A DNA stretch of 10,030 nucleotides, taken from Fragilaria radians (lineage: Eukaryota; Bacillariophyta; Fragilariophyceae; Fragilariales; Fragilariaceae). Where the stretch lies: the NCBI GenBank assembly GCA_900642245.1, contig CAAAJI010000068.1, positions 43,581-53,610 of the forward strand, given 5' to 3'. Position numbers and translations under genes: made by a program. The stretch's first letter is position 1, and each line of letters begins with the position of its first letter. This document shows, in pieces, positions 1 through 7,784 of this stretch. Under the pieces are notes generated by a model. The model saw nothing but the letters and a program-made list of their open reading frames with translations. It did not search any database and was not told where the DNA came from.

Positions 1-833
1 AAATCAAGTATGTCAGCAATTAGGTAGGGAACATACATTATTAAAACGTAGAGGCTGAGTTCCAGCAATGGTGATTGTCGAATATCATTGAATTTAAAAA
101 GACCAGCTGCCAGTAATCCGGCCAAAAAGCCTAAAACAGAGCTTCCTATGAAATCAACTGTGAATTCAAAGAACAATGTGAGCACTCCAGCTGCCACTTG
201 ATCAACTCCGTTGTTCTGTTTAACGAATTTTGAAAACGCATTAAACAACGCGAGACCAACTGCGTCATTGATTACAGATTCCCCAAAGACAAGATAAAAT
301 AGATGAGGATCGACCCTCTTTGACTGGAATACTGCTAGAGTTGACACTGGATCCGTTGCGGATAGTAAGGCCCCAAAAGTGAAGAGTTCAGCCCAAGTGA
401 GGTGAAAGTCTCCGGTCATATTTAAAGCAACAACTGCCTTCAGCACCAATCCGATTACAATTGTAGATATCAAAGTTCCAAGGCAAGCGAAGAGACATAT
501 GGGTTTAAAATGTCGAAGGAATATTTCGCCGTGTAAGTGATAGCCACTATTGAATATGATTGGTGGTAAGAGTGCCATGAAAAACACTTCTGGAGAGAAA
601 GATAATAAATTCTCGATTGCAGAATCATCATTCATTTGGGGCTTCAAGAGAAGCATTACCAATGTCCCTGATATTATTCCAACAAGTAGAATCATTCCAG
701 CCTCTGGAATACGCGCTGCGAGAGAAGGTCGTTTATGTAACACGTTACTAAGAATCAAAACCAAAGCCAAGAGGAATGAGAACATTACAAAATAAATGGA
801 GATTCCTTTCTCACTACTGGAAATACTACTCAT
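1..833 (-). CDS. Na+/H+ exchanger (NHE/CPA1 family), copy 1, 5' part only
   Basis: This is a membrane antiporter that should exchange H+ for Na+ or K+. I translated it by hand from ATG at 833 to the left edge: 277 codons without a stop, so the C-terminal half lies outside the window. The start is the only ATG in an open frame that reaches back to a TAG near 920. Family marks are the segment FFMALLPPIIFNSGY at about residues 84-98, the TM4 crossover motif ATDPV at 159-163, and ESVINDAV at 185-192 with the Asn-Asp pair (N189, D190) typical of electroneutral CPA1 exchangers. Hydrophobic segments alternate throughout, beginning near residue 11. No signal peptide or intron is seen. The protein aligns without large gaps to the complete copy at 2926-4686, with roughly two thirds identity by eye, so the two are tandem paralogues in the same orientation. 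Subfamily is uncertain; it is perhaps closest to NHE8-like forms. Confidence 0.92.
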   Translation of the reverse strand, partial: MSSISSSEKGISIYFVMFSFLLALVLILSNVLHKRPSLAARIPEAGMILLVGIISGTLVMLLLKPQMNDDSAIENLLSFSPEVFFMALLPPIIFNSGYHLHGEIFLRHFKPICLFACLGTLISTIVIGLVLKAVVALNMTGDFHLTWAELFTFGALLSATDPVSTLAVFQSKRVDPHLFYLVFGESVINDAVGLALFNAFSKFVKQNNGVDQVAAGVLTLFFEFTVDFIGSSVLGFLAGLLAAGLFKFNDIRQSPLLELSLYVLIMYVPYLIADILD

Positions 834-1757
834 GTTTGGCACAATGCTTAAATCGCAAGTGATCTCACAGACAAAGAAAGAAATGATCTTAACTTGCTCC
901 CGATGACATTCTAAAAATGGATGCTAATGGAGTAGTTGTTAGTTGTTCCGTGGAGAGAAGGAAAAACGGCTCGTGCAATCGTGTTTAAAAAACTACTACC
1001 AAGAAACCAATGCAATGACAATTTTCACTTAATCCTGAAATATTTTTGTTGTCTCCAATTTCTGTTGAATCAATTCATGGAGCCACGCAGCTTAGTTGAA
1101 TGGGCTTGATACAAGAAATTGAGAGAATCGACTGCCACACTTTAAACATGTTGTTGAGTCCTAACCACACTTCAAAATAAAAGGGTCACCGAGTTCCCAA
1201 TATTTTGTTGTCAAAAGGTTTTGAAATGATGGGTAGTGGAGACATGATATATTTTACTATCAACATGGTGGCAAGATTTATTTTTGTGATGCAAGTAATA
1301 CTTGTGCATTCAAATTAAGGTCTTGCAACAAATTATTTTTCTCTGAAACAACCCCATTTTATTATCCTATATAAAGTAGATAACAACAGATATGATGGAC
1401 CTATTTATTGCGCTTGTTTCATTGATGTCGAGATGCTCCTCTACCTTCCATGGGTGATTCCCATTATCAAGGTTCATCAAAAAATTGCATTGAATGTTGC
1501 CATCAATCACATTCCACCATGATTCATGGTATCACATCATCCTCTATTCCATCATCAATAAATATGGATCAAACTTTTCTAGACAAGGCTCGGGATTTCT
1601 CCTCAATCTTTTCCTATCTCTACTTTGCTCTAGTTCACTAAACTTAAGCGGAATTACATTATTCCTCTCTCAACAAGCCTTCTTTACAGACATTTTCTCA
1701 CCAACATCAGGAAGCCTCAAAGCTAAATAATTCTTCCTTGGGCAAATTCCTCCAACA

Positions 1758-1956
1758 TTGATTGAATTCTGAAAGTGCCACATATTTCGCTTCTGTATGT
1801 AATAAACAATTATTATTATGGTTGTTGGATTTTCCATGATATTGCTACATTGGCAAAAAATGAATATTCATAAATGTATTCAAATCCGTAGTTGCTACTT
1901 TTTTCGAATATTTCTGCTGGCAACTGATCAATTGCTTGATTAGTAGCTTGAGACAT
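1758..1956 (-). mobile_element. Decayed Ty1/Copia retrotransposon RNase H fragment
   Basis: Read on the minus strand, a 46-residue open frame from ATG at 1956 ends FFANVAISWKIQQP followed by a stop at 1816. In a frame shifted by one base, 1796-1758 reads TEAKYVALSEFNQ. The RNase H domain of Copia-type polyproteins carries AISWKSKxQ, then a stretch, then TEAEYVALSE. Here 37 bases lie between the Trp codon and the Thr codon, against 12 codons (36 bases) in the usual Ty1/Copia arrangement, so one base insertion explains the break. Further down, about 1370-1740, one frame shows coding-like stretches broken by stops, but I cannot match them to the rest of RNase H. No reverse transcriptase YVDD motif, LTR or primer-binding site was found nearby. 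It is therefore a non-functional relic. The family call rests on two motifs and their spacing. Confidence 0.55.
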
Positions 1957-2895
1957 TGCAAAACTAAATCTATTAAGATGTTACTGTTTTTTGCAGTTAT
2001 GGCTAAGCGATTGAAGTAACCCGGTACAGGAGGACAAGGGTTCAAATTTACGTTGTCAAGACGGTTCTTCTTTTTTTTTGATGCGAGTTACCAAGGATCT
2101 CTTCAATGCAATGCAATAAAATTGCTCTTCAGAATCTTATGCCACGTTAACTATTTGAAGGCCATGTCAGAAAATCTTCAGGGTATCAATACAATGGTTT
2201 ATTTTAACGGAGATTTTAGCAAAGTGAAGTATTGGCTCAAAATATACAACATATCAAACTTAAAATGAAAGTGCTTTGAAATGTAAATCCTAATTTCGAA
2301 AACTACCTTTAACACCTACCATTTCCAGTGTAAGATGTCGGCTGGGCCGTCTGAATTTTGGATGGAGTCTTTCTGCATAATGATTTGATTTTATTCCCTA
2401 AACATACATTGCTGACACTATCCGTTGTTTTTCAGATCGGACTCTAAGTTCCGAAAAACCTTTATCTCCAACAAATGGATGATAAAAATGAAACTTCGAT
2501 TGATATTCAAGGATATGGAACTGCTTTTGAAGTAAGGAGATAGTGTGACTTCGAAAAGAGAAAACCGCCTACTGAACTGTAAACATTTGAGATTGTAACG
2601 AATAGGCACTGTGTGCTCAACTAATTTGGAACAATTAATGTTTCTCAATCCGAAATGCAGTTCATTTTCCTATAATACTGGATTCCCCAACAATAAGCCA
2701 TAGAAAAGGTGAAAAATCTAGCCTTACTTGTTAAGATTGAAACGACAGTGTCATGATTTTTCGGTCTAAAGTGAAAATTTGAATGGATTGAAAGGTTATA
2801 ATAATCTCTTATTTTAGATTTAAATGTTTTAATCTAATGCACTTTTGTCGCAACGACCTTTAGCATTGTCTTCGAATCCTTTCCTAGTTCTCGAC

Positions 2896-2901
2896 TTTAT
2901 T
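2896..2901 (-). promoter_or_regulatory. Possible polyadenylation signal of exchanger copy 2
   Basis: The minus strand reads AATAAA here, about 25 bases beyond the TGA stop of exchanger copy 2. The position and hexamer suit a polyadenylation signal, but the DNA is AT-rich and the 3' end would be unusually close to the stop, so a chance match is possible. Confidence 0.25.
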
Positions 2902-2925
2902 CATTCGATATGGAGAAGGAAGATA

Positions 2926-4686
2926 TCAGAGTGTACCATGCGATCCATAGTCGTAAAGAGACTGTTTCTTCATTTTCATAACAATGTCGAGATGCTGTGC
3001 TTCGGATACCTCAACGTGGGATTGATAATCCGAATTGGTTTCAAGCCGCTCAGACATTGCATTCCTCATGATACCATCACGACAAACAGGCTCTTGCGGT
3101 TGAAAATCGCGTATTACAAATCTCTGGACATAATAATTTTCGAATTCTCGAATCCGTCCTGAAAAGATCTTCATATTTGGGGATTTCTCTATGAAGTTGT
3201 CTTCATCGATACCTACATCAATTTCAAGCAAATAAAGCATCAATTCTGTAGTACCGCCAAAGAAAAAGACCGTCACAAGCACAATTACCATTGTCACCAC
3301 AACGAATTCTGTTTGCCTACCGTAAGCATCGGGAAACGATCGCACACACGCATAAGCTACAGCTCCACGAAAGCCAGAAAACCATAGCATGTGAGCTGTA
3401 TTCCATGTTATCTTCAAATCCCGAAGGCTAGACGGAGTAGTAGACTTGATTACCTGAGGATAAATCATTCTCTCTTCATCCTTCTTCTCTTCGTCTTTAT
3501 CGGTCATTTCGATGTGGCCACATACATCACTTCCAGCATCGACCGAGCTTTCCTTAGTATTTCGAAGCGATTTATTGAAAAAGTATGTTATTGGATATAT
3601 ATTCGCTGCACGCCCAATCAAACAAGAAAAGACTGCCCAGAGTATAAATCGCCACTGAAATTTATTTTCCAGCACCAAAAGCTCAGAAATCGAAAGACCT
3701 AACTCCAAAAAGATGGACACCTCAGCGACGTGTGCAGCCAAGCGAAAGACGACATCAGAATTTGCCTGTGTGATTAAGGACAGATTAGGAACACAGTAGC
3801 GTCTAGCGATGATGCCGGTAAAGAGAATGGTGACGATACCCGAAAGGTGCATTATTTCGGCAAAAAGGTATGGAACATACATAATTAGAATGTAAAGACT
3901 CAGCTCAAGCAATGGAAACTTTCTCATATCAACCAACTTTAGAAGAAACGCTGCAAGCAATCCAGACAGAAGCCCCAATACAGAGCTTCCGATGAAATCA
4001 ACGATAAATTCAAAGAGAAACCATGGAATACCCGCTGCCATTTCGTGAACACCATTATCAGGCTTCACGAAGTTCGCGAATGAATCAAATAGTACTAAGC
4101 TAACGGCATCATTGAGACCCGATTCTCCAAATACGAGGTAAAAGAGATGTGGGTCAACTCGTTTCGCCTGGAAAATGGCAAGTGTTGAAACAGTATCAGT
4201 TGCAGATATTAATGCTCCAAATGTGAAGAGCTCGGCCAAAGTTGGATTGAAATCTCCCGTCATCTCAAAGAAAACGGCAGCTTTGAGTAGCAATCCAATA
4301 ACAATAGAGGACACGATTGTGCCAACACATGCAAATAGACATATTGGAATCAAATGTCTGAGAAAAAGCTCAATCCTCAAATGATAGCCGCTGTTAAAAA
4401 TAATTGGAGGAAGGAGCGCAATGAAAAACACATTAGGAGTAAACAACAGCAAACCTTTCATGGGATCGTCGCCGTCGCCTTCTTCGACTGGGTCCTTGGC
4501 AACCATGGTTACAATAGTGCCAGCAATGATTCCCACTATAAGTATCATCCCAACCTCAGGAAGTATCGACGATAGGGTAGCATAGTCATGTAATTTCTTA
4601 CTAAGGATGAGAACCAAAGCAAGCAAGAAGGCAAAAATCACAAAGTAAAATGAAATGTCAGCTTCTGTGCCAATCCAATCTCCCAT
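2926..4686 (-). CDS. Na+/H+ exchanger (NHE/CPA1 family), copy 2, complete
   Basis: This intronless gene encodes a 586-residue antiporter expected to exchange H+ for Na+ or K+; whether it acts at the plasma membrane or an organelle cannot be told. An in-frame TAA at 4701-4699 fixes the start at ATG 4686. About 12 hydrophobic segments lie between residues 11 and 480. Family marks are FFIALLPPIIFNSGY (about 87-101), ATDTV (162-166), GESGLNDAV (187-195, with N192 and D193), AEVSIFLELGLS (321-332) and FRGAVAYA (439-446). Two sites differ from the family and from copy 1: Thr165 replaces the Pro of ATDPV, and Gly190 stands where a bulky hydrophobic residue precedes the LND motif. A charged segment at about 375-425 enlarges the loop before FRGAVAYA. 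The tail of about 100 residues is hydrophilic. The catalytic Asp and Asn-Asp pair remain, so the protein may still transport. It is clearly NHE-family; the subfamily (NHE8-like?) is a guess. Confidence 0.96.
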   Translation of the reverse strand: MGDWIGTEADISFYFVIFAFLLALVLILSKKLHDYATLSSILPEVGMILIVGIIAGTIVTMVAKDPVEEGDGDDPMKGLLLFTPNVFFIALLPPIIFNSGYHLRIELFLRHLIPICLFACVGTIVSSIVIGLLLKAAVFFEMTGDFNPTLAELFTFGALISATDTVSTLAIFQAKRVDPHLFYLVFGESGLNDAVSLVLFDSFANFVKPDNGVHEMAAGIPWFLFEFIVDFIGSSVLGLLSGLLAAFLLKLVDMRKFPLLELSLYILIMYVPYLFAEIMHLSGIVTILFTGIIARRYCVPNLSLITQANSDVVFRLAAHVAEVSIFLELGLSISELLVLENKFQWRFILWAVFSCLIGRAANIYPITYFFNKSLRNTKESSVDAGSDVCGHIEMTDKDEEKKDEERMIYPQVIKSTTPSSLRDLKITWNTAHMLWFSGFRGAVAYACVRSFPDAYGRQTEFVVVTMVIVLVTVFFFGGTTELMLYLLEIDVGIDEDNFIEKSPNMKIFSGRIREFENYYVQRFVIRDFQPQEPVCRDGIMRNAMSERLETNSDYQSHVEVSEAQHLDIVMKMKKQSLYDYGSHGTL

Positions 4687-5087
4687 GATTACGTTTTGTT
4701 AGAATGCGAATAGTTCTGATGCAATTGGATTCTTCCTAAAAATAGTGGGCGGAATTTATCTCTGAGAACCACGAACCAAAATTCGACTGTTGCCTTCCAT
4801 CTTGGATCGATGCTTCCAGCGGCATCATCACGTGAGAAAGTTCGTTTCAAAAACTTTGCAAGTCATTTAAAAGATTTGGCTGGGTAAGTCAATCCTCTCG
4901 TTATGTATCAACAGAGTAACAAACGTGATTTAATTCTCTGCTTCAGATATGAGCTTGACGTAATGTTGTTGTTGACACTTTTTTTCACACATTGTCATTT
5001 GATACTCTCCGAAAACATAAATAAAAAGACATAGAAACGGTTAAAAAACGCAACAACCTGTAGCACATAAATGCGGTGTCAAAACAT

Positions 5088-5144
5088 GCAACTAATGAAG
5101 GAAAACGTTCGCAACTAATGAGGGAAAACGTTCGCATTTAATGA
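5088..5144. repeat. 23-bp tandem repeat, about 2.5 units
   Basis: Unit 1 (5088-5110) and unit 2 (5111-5133) are 23 bases each and differ at one position (GAAGG versus GAGGG). Both begin GCAACTAATGA and end GAAAACGTTC. A third, partial unit starts at 5134 with GCATTTAATGA. Each full unit carries the palindrome AACGTT. The repeat lies about 400 bases upstream of the start of exchanger copy 2. Confidence 0.85.
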
Positions 5145-5218
5145 TCTTTTTAAGGCCTTTATCTCTACCGACTGATTCTTTGATTACTATTTTAACAACA
5201 TACATAATGTGCCAAACA

Positions 5219-5358
5219 ACAAGTATTGTACCGATATGGCGGATAAAATTCTTCTAAAAATCGTATTTTATACATCAACGACTTCCTTTAAATCATGATA
5301 AAAAATACAAGTATTGTAGTTTACATCAACTACTTCCTTCCTCTTTTGAATCATGATA
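5219..5358. repeat. Imperfect direct repeat pair
   Basis: Three blocks occur in the same order twice. ACAAGTATTGTA is at 5219-5230 and 5307-5318. TACATCAAC followed by (G/T)ACTTCCTT is at about 5271-5288 and 5322-5338. AATCATGATA is at 5291-5300 and 5349-5358. The spacing between blocks differs: the first two are 40 bases apart in the first copy and 3 in the second. This is best read as an old local duplication with later insertions or deletions. Confidence 0.7.
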
Positions 5359-5517
5359 CCTGGTGGATCTAAGGACTCTTCAGGAACTTAGTCCTTCTTC
5401 TACACACGCTCTGTTATAATGCACCTATTGTGAGTTGCCGTCGTTGGAATATACAACTTTATTGTGATTTTTTATCAGAGCTACTTTGTTATCGTTAAAA
5501 TCCATTCATTAACTCAA

Positions 5518-5670
5518 ATGGCAATTTCACTTAATAATCCAGTGCATGCATTTTGGCTAGCTCAAAATGATTCCTTAGTCAGGAAGCTGCAAATTGGACC
5601 CATAGAAGAGCATGGTACACATAAAATCATCACCACTTCCTACGGAGAAGGATTCCTCGGAGAGGTATAA
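5518..5670 (+). CDS. Doubtful short ORF, 50 residues, unknown
   Basis: The frame opens with ATG at 5518 and stops at 5670; it is also open upstream to about 5440 but without another ATG. The predicted peptide contains the stretch IGPIEEHGTHKI, which has the spacing of the GxIExHGxH motif of creatininase-family amidohydrolases. The rest of that domain is absent and there is no signal peptide or membrane segment in the ATG-initiated form. It could be a gene relic, an exon of an unseen gene, or chance. I do not assign a function. Confidence 0.15.
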   Translation: MAISLNNPVHAFWLAQNDSLVRKLQIGPIEEHGTHKIITTSYGEGFLGEV

Positions 5671-5701
5671 TTTCACTAGCGGAGAAATTCTCCGCGGAGA
5701 A
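5643..5701. repeat. Cluster of CGGAGA motifs with a short palindrome
   Basis: CGGAGA occurs on the plus strand at 5643, 5658, 5680 and 5695, and once inverted (TCTCCG) at 5689-5694. The starts are 15, 22 and 15 bases apart. The copy at 5680-5686 and the inverted copy at 5688-5694 form a perfect 7-bp inverted repeat around a single A. The cluster stands out from AT-rich surroundings. It could be a protein-binding array or a remnant of a small repeat; no gene begins close by. Confidence 0.6.
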
Positions 5702-7428
5702 AACGACCGGGCCTGCTAGATGAGTGTTCCTAAATTTTAAACTTTCCTTTATGTACTTCAATTTGTAAGTCTTCCCTTTCCTCGGGGTGAAAATGAGATT
5801 CTCCTGAAATCCTAAAAGTAGAATTTGCAAAGTATATCCATAATTCCGTTCCAATGACCTGTTCCGAGCACCTTACATTTTTCATTCAACTTTAAAATAG
5901 TTTTTGGTTCATGTAAAGAACAGTGGAACACCTTAGCAATAAAATAATCTTTTGAGTAAACACAACTTGGAATAAGATACAAGCTTGAGATTTTTTTATC
6001 CCTACAAAGTCCAGCCAAGTATTTATTTGAAATAGGAGCAATGCTCTCTTTGTAATAAAGTTGAACGGAAGTATCAGGAAGTTTGGAAACTTTGACCACA
6101 AGGTGGAAGACTTTTAGCTGAATTCCTAGTTGCCGACCAACACCTGCTTCTCATGTTGGCAAAATCCAACCATAGACGTGATGTTATAAAGAAAAGCATT
6201 AAAAATAAAAGTGGTATACTTTGAGAAGGGATATATCTTTACCCCATCAAAAAGAAATGATGAACACAAATAAAGCAAAATCAAGAAAATTTTTCACAAT
6301 GCTGATGAAAATTAGTTGGTTGATAAGTCAAAGAATATTGAAAAAATTCTAATTCTTTCTGAACTTTTCGAGCAAGAGCTGGATTCCTAGTGATATCCAA
6401 GACCACCTTATCATGCTGGGCAATAACCAGCAGCAGATATCAGAAATGGTATGCATTGGTGCATCAGTGTTGGAGACTTAAATTCTGTTAGGTCAATTAG
6501 ATGTAGAAAATAAGGAAATTACATGAATTTACCCATCAATCCACAGGCAGTAACGGCTAAATTGATGTCGCTTACTTCTGGAGAAAGGAATATGGAGAAA
6601 AGGATAATCTAGACATAAGTACATCGGTTTCATTGTCCTTTATCTTTCTCTCACAAATTTGGATATCAATACGTAATACTTCATCAGCCATAAGGCTATA
6701 ATATCTGCTCTACGGTGAGATATAGAAATTACACAATGATAAATTATAATCTACTTTAGATTACTTGATTCTTTAGTCTTGTGTTGTTTAGACAAGTCTA
6801 TTCAAAGGTTCATAAGGACAGGCTGGTGGTCAATAAGGATCAGTTAGTTTAGATCTTACACTCTCTATTATTAGAGAACTGACTTCTTAATTAAATCTTT
6901 AAGTAGCTCATTATTATTGCCGTCCTAGGTTGGATCCGGTGCTGAATTGTATAATGATATTTTCCATTTATAAACAATATTCAATCTTCACTAAGTTTAA
7001 CTAGTGAATCATTTACCATAGTTAAATTTGTGGTAGGTTAGTAATAGGAGTGTAACTATCCATGGCTAGATGAGCATAATTAAGAATATGTAGATTCTTT
7101 ACTATACAATAACGGTAAAGGAGGTCCGATACACGCACACATCTCCTAGTTTAATAACTTATTATCAAACTATTATTGTTTACAACCTTTTATGTTAGGG
7201 ATTAGCTTCTTGATCCTTCAGTCAAGATAAGTCAATATCTACTCATGGACCTATCGCTTTCATCCTGATCGTTTACTTGCCAAATAAAGTAATCCTTAGT
7301 ATTTGCATATAAGTGGAGGGCATGTATATCTTTTTCCACGATTGCAATACCACATTTTTCATGCAAGTTGCAAAAACAACTCTAATTTCATGGATAACTT
7401 GAAAACAAGGATTATTTTCAGCAAAACT
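5702..7428. other. AT-rich intergenic DNA, no recognised gene
   Basis: I find no gene with a known motif in this 1.7 kb. The longer open frames here start with TTG or GTG rather than ATG, or have no start at all (for example 52 open codons at 6281-6439 on the minus strand, in a frame that contains no ATG and is bounded by a stop). Between 6700 and 7200 the sequence is very AT-rich with weak dyads, such as TTTAACTA at 6996-7003 against TAGTTAAA at 7019-7026, that are not beyond chance. No tRNA boxes or rRNA sequence are apparent. Confidence 0.55.
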
Positions 7429-7450
7429 GTGAGTTAGATCATTAACTCAC
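7429..7450. repeat. Perfect 8-bp inverted repeat, 6-base loop
   Basis: GTGAGTTA at 7429-7436 and TAACTCAC at 7443-7450 are exact reverse complements separated by GATCAT. The element lies about 335 bases upstream of the RAD18-like start codon, so it may fall in its promoter or leader. A binding site for a dimeric regulator is possible, but nothing else supports this. Confidence 0.5.
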
Positions 7451-7784
7451 CTCGCATTTTCAAGCAGAGAAGGATTATGGAATTTCTGCAGCAATTCAAT
7501 TCTTGATAGGGAATACAAAGGTCATTACTTGTTTGGCAACACTTGGGATCATCAGGCGTTTAGAATTGATCTTGTTCAATGAATTGATTAATTCCATGCA
7601 GACAGCTAAAGGACTAAAGTCAAAGGATGTAGAATTGTATCTTCCACCGATAAAGAAAATAATCCCAACTTGGACAGTGAAAAGCATTATAGTTCGAAAT
7701 AGTAATTTTTTTGACTTTTTGGAGCAGTTCTTCGCGCCAAATAAATTTGTGCAAACAGTTTCTGCCACTCATCCATATTGTTCG

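Larger units (their letters stand above)
834..2925. other. Spacer between the two exchanger genes
   Basis: This stretch should hold the 5' flank of exchanger copy 1 (from 834 rightward) and the 3' flank of copy 2 (from 2925 leftward), as both genes read on the minus strand. The only recognisable coding trace is a decayed Copia RNase H fragment at about 1758-1956, listed separately. Open frames elsewhere are short, often lack ATG, and show no motif I know. I see no tRNA, rRNA or convincing promoter element. Confidence 0.6.
4687..5463. other. Intergenic DNA upstream of exchanger copy 2, with repeats
   Basis: This is the 5' flank of exchanger copy 2. It is AT-rich, with stops in all frames and no coding motif. 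It holds a 23-bp tandem repeat and a diverged direct repeat, both listed separately. I see no clear TATA or initiator element that could be assigned to the gene. Confidence 0.6.

Noticed and set aside
1990..2055. tRNA-like boxes (TGGCTAAGCGA and GGTTCAAAT)
   Set aside because: The bases flanking the presumed T loop do not pair, the acceptor arms do not match, and the B box lacks the final CC, so no cloverleaf forms.
2418..2648. 76-codon minus-strand frame between the exchangers
   Set aside because: It starts with TTG, has no motif, and lies in AT-rich spacer.
5630..6099. Overlapping minus-strand open frames of 74 and 95 codons
   Set aside because: They start with TTG and GTG, lie in different frames that overlap each other, and carry no recognisable domain.
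6281..6439. Protein-like 52-codon open frame on the minus strand
   Set aside because: It has no ATG, is bounded by a stop, and resembles no family I know. It may be a relic but I cannot support it.
6480..7200. Possible solo LTR bounded by TGTTAGG-like ends
   Set aside because: I found no matching terminal CA end, target-site duplication, primer-binding site or second copy.
7230..7500. Several minus-strand stretches that read like protein, including an apparent GTGAGT donor near 7450
   Set aside because: The apparent donor is half of the inverted repeat at 7429-7450, the frames are short and broken, and no motif is present.
7503..7784. RAD18 frame starting at 7503
   Set aside because: The codon at 7503 is TTG, not ATG, which is not a credible eukaryotic start. 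RAD18 proteins begin close to the RING, so ATG 7785 was preferred and the upstream frame reported only as an observation.
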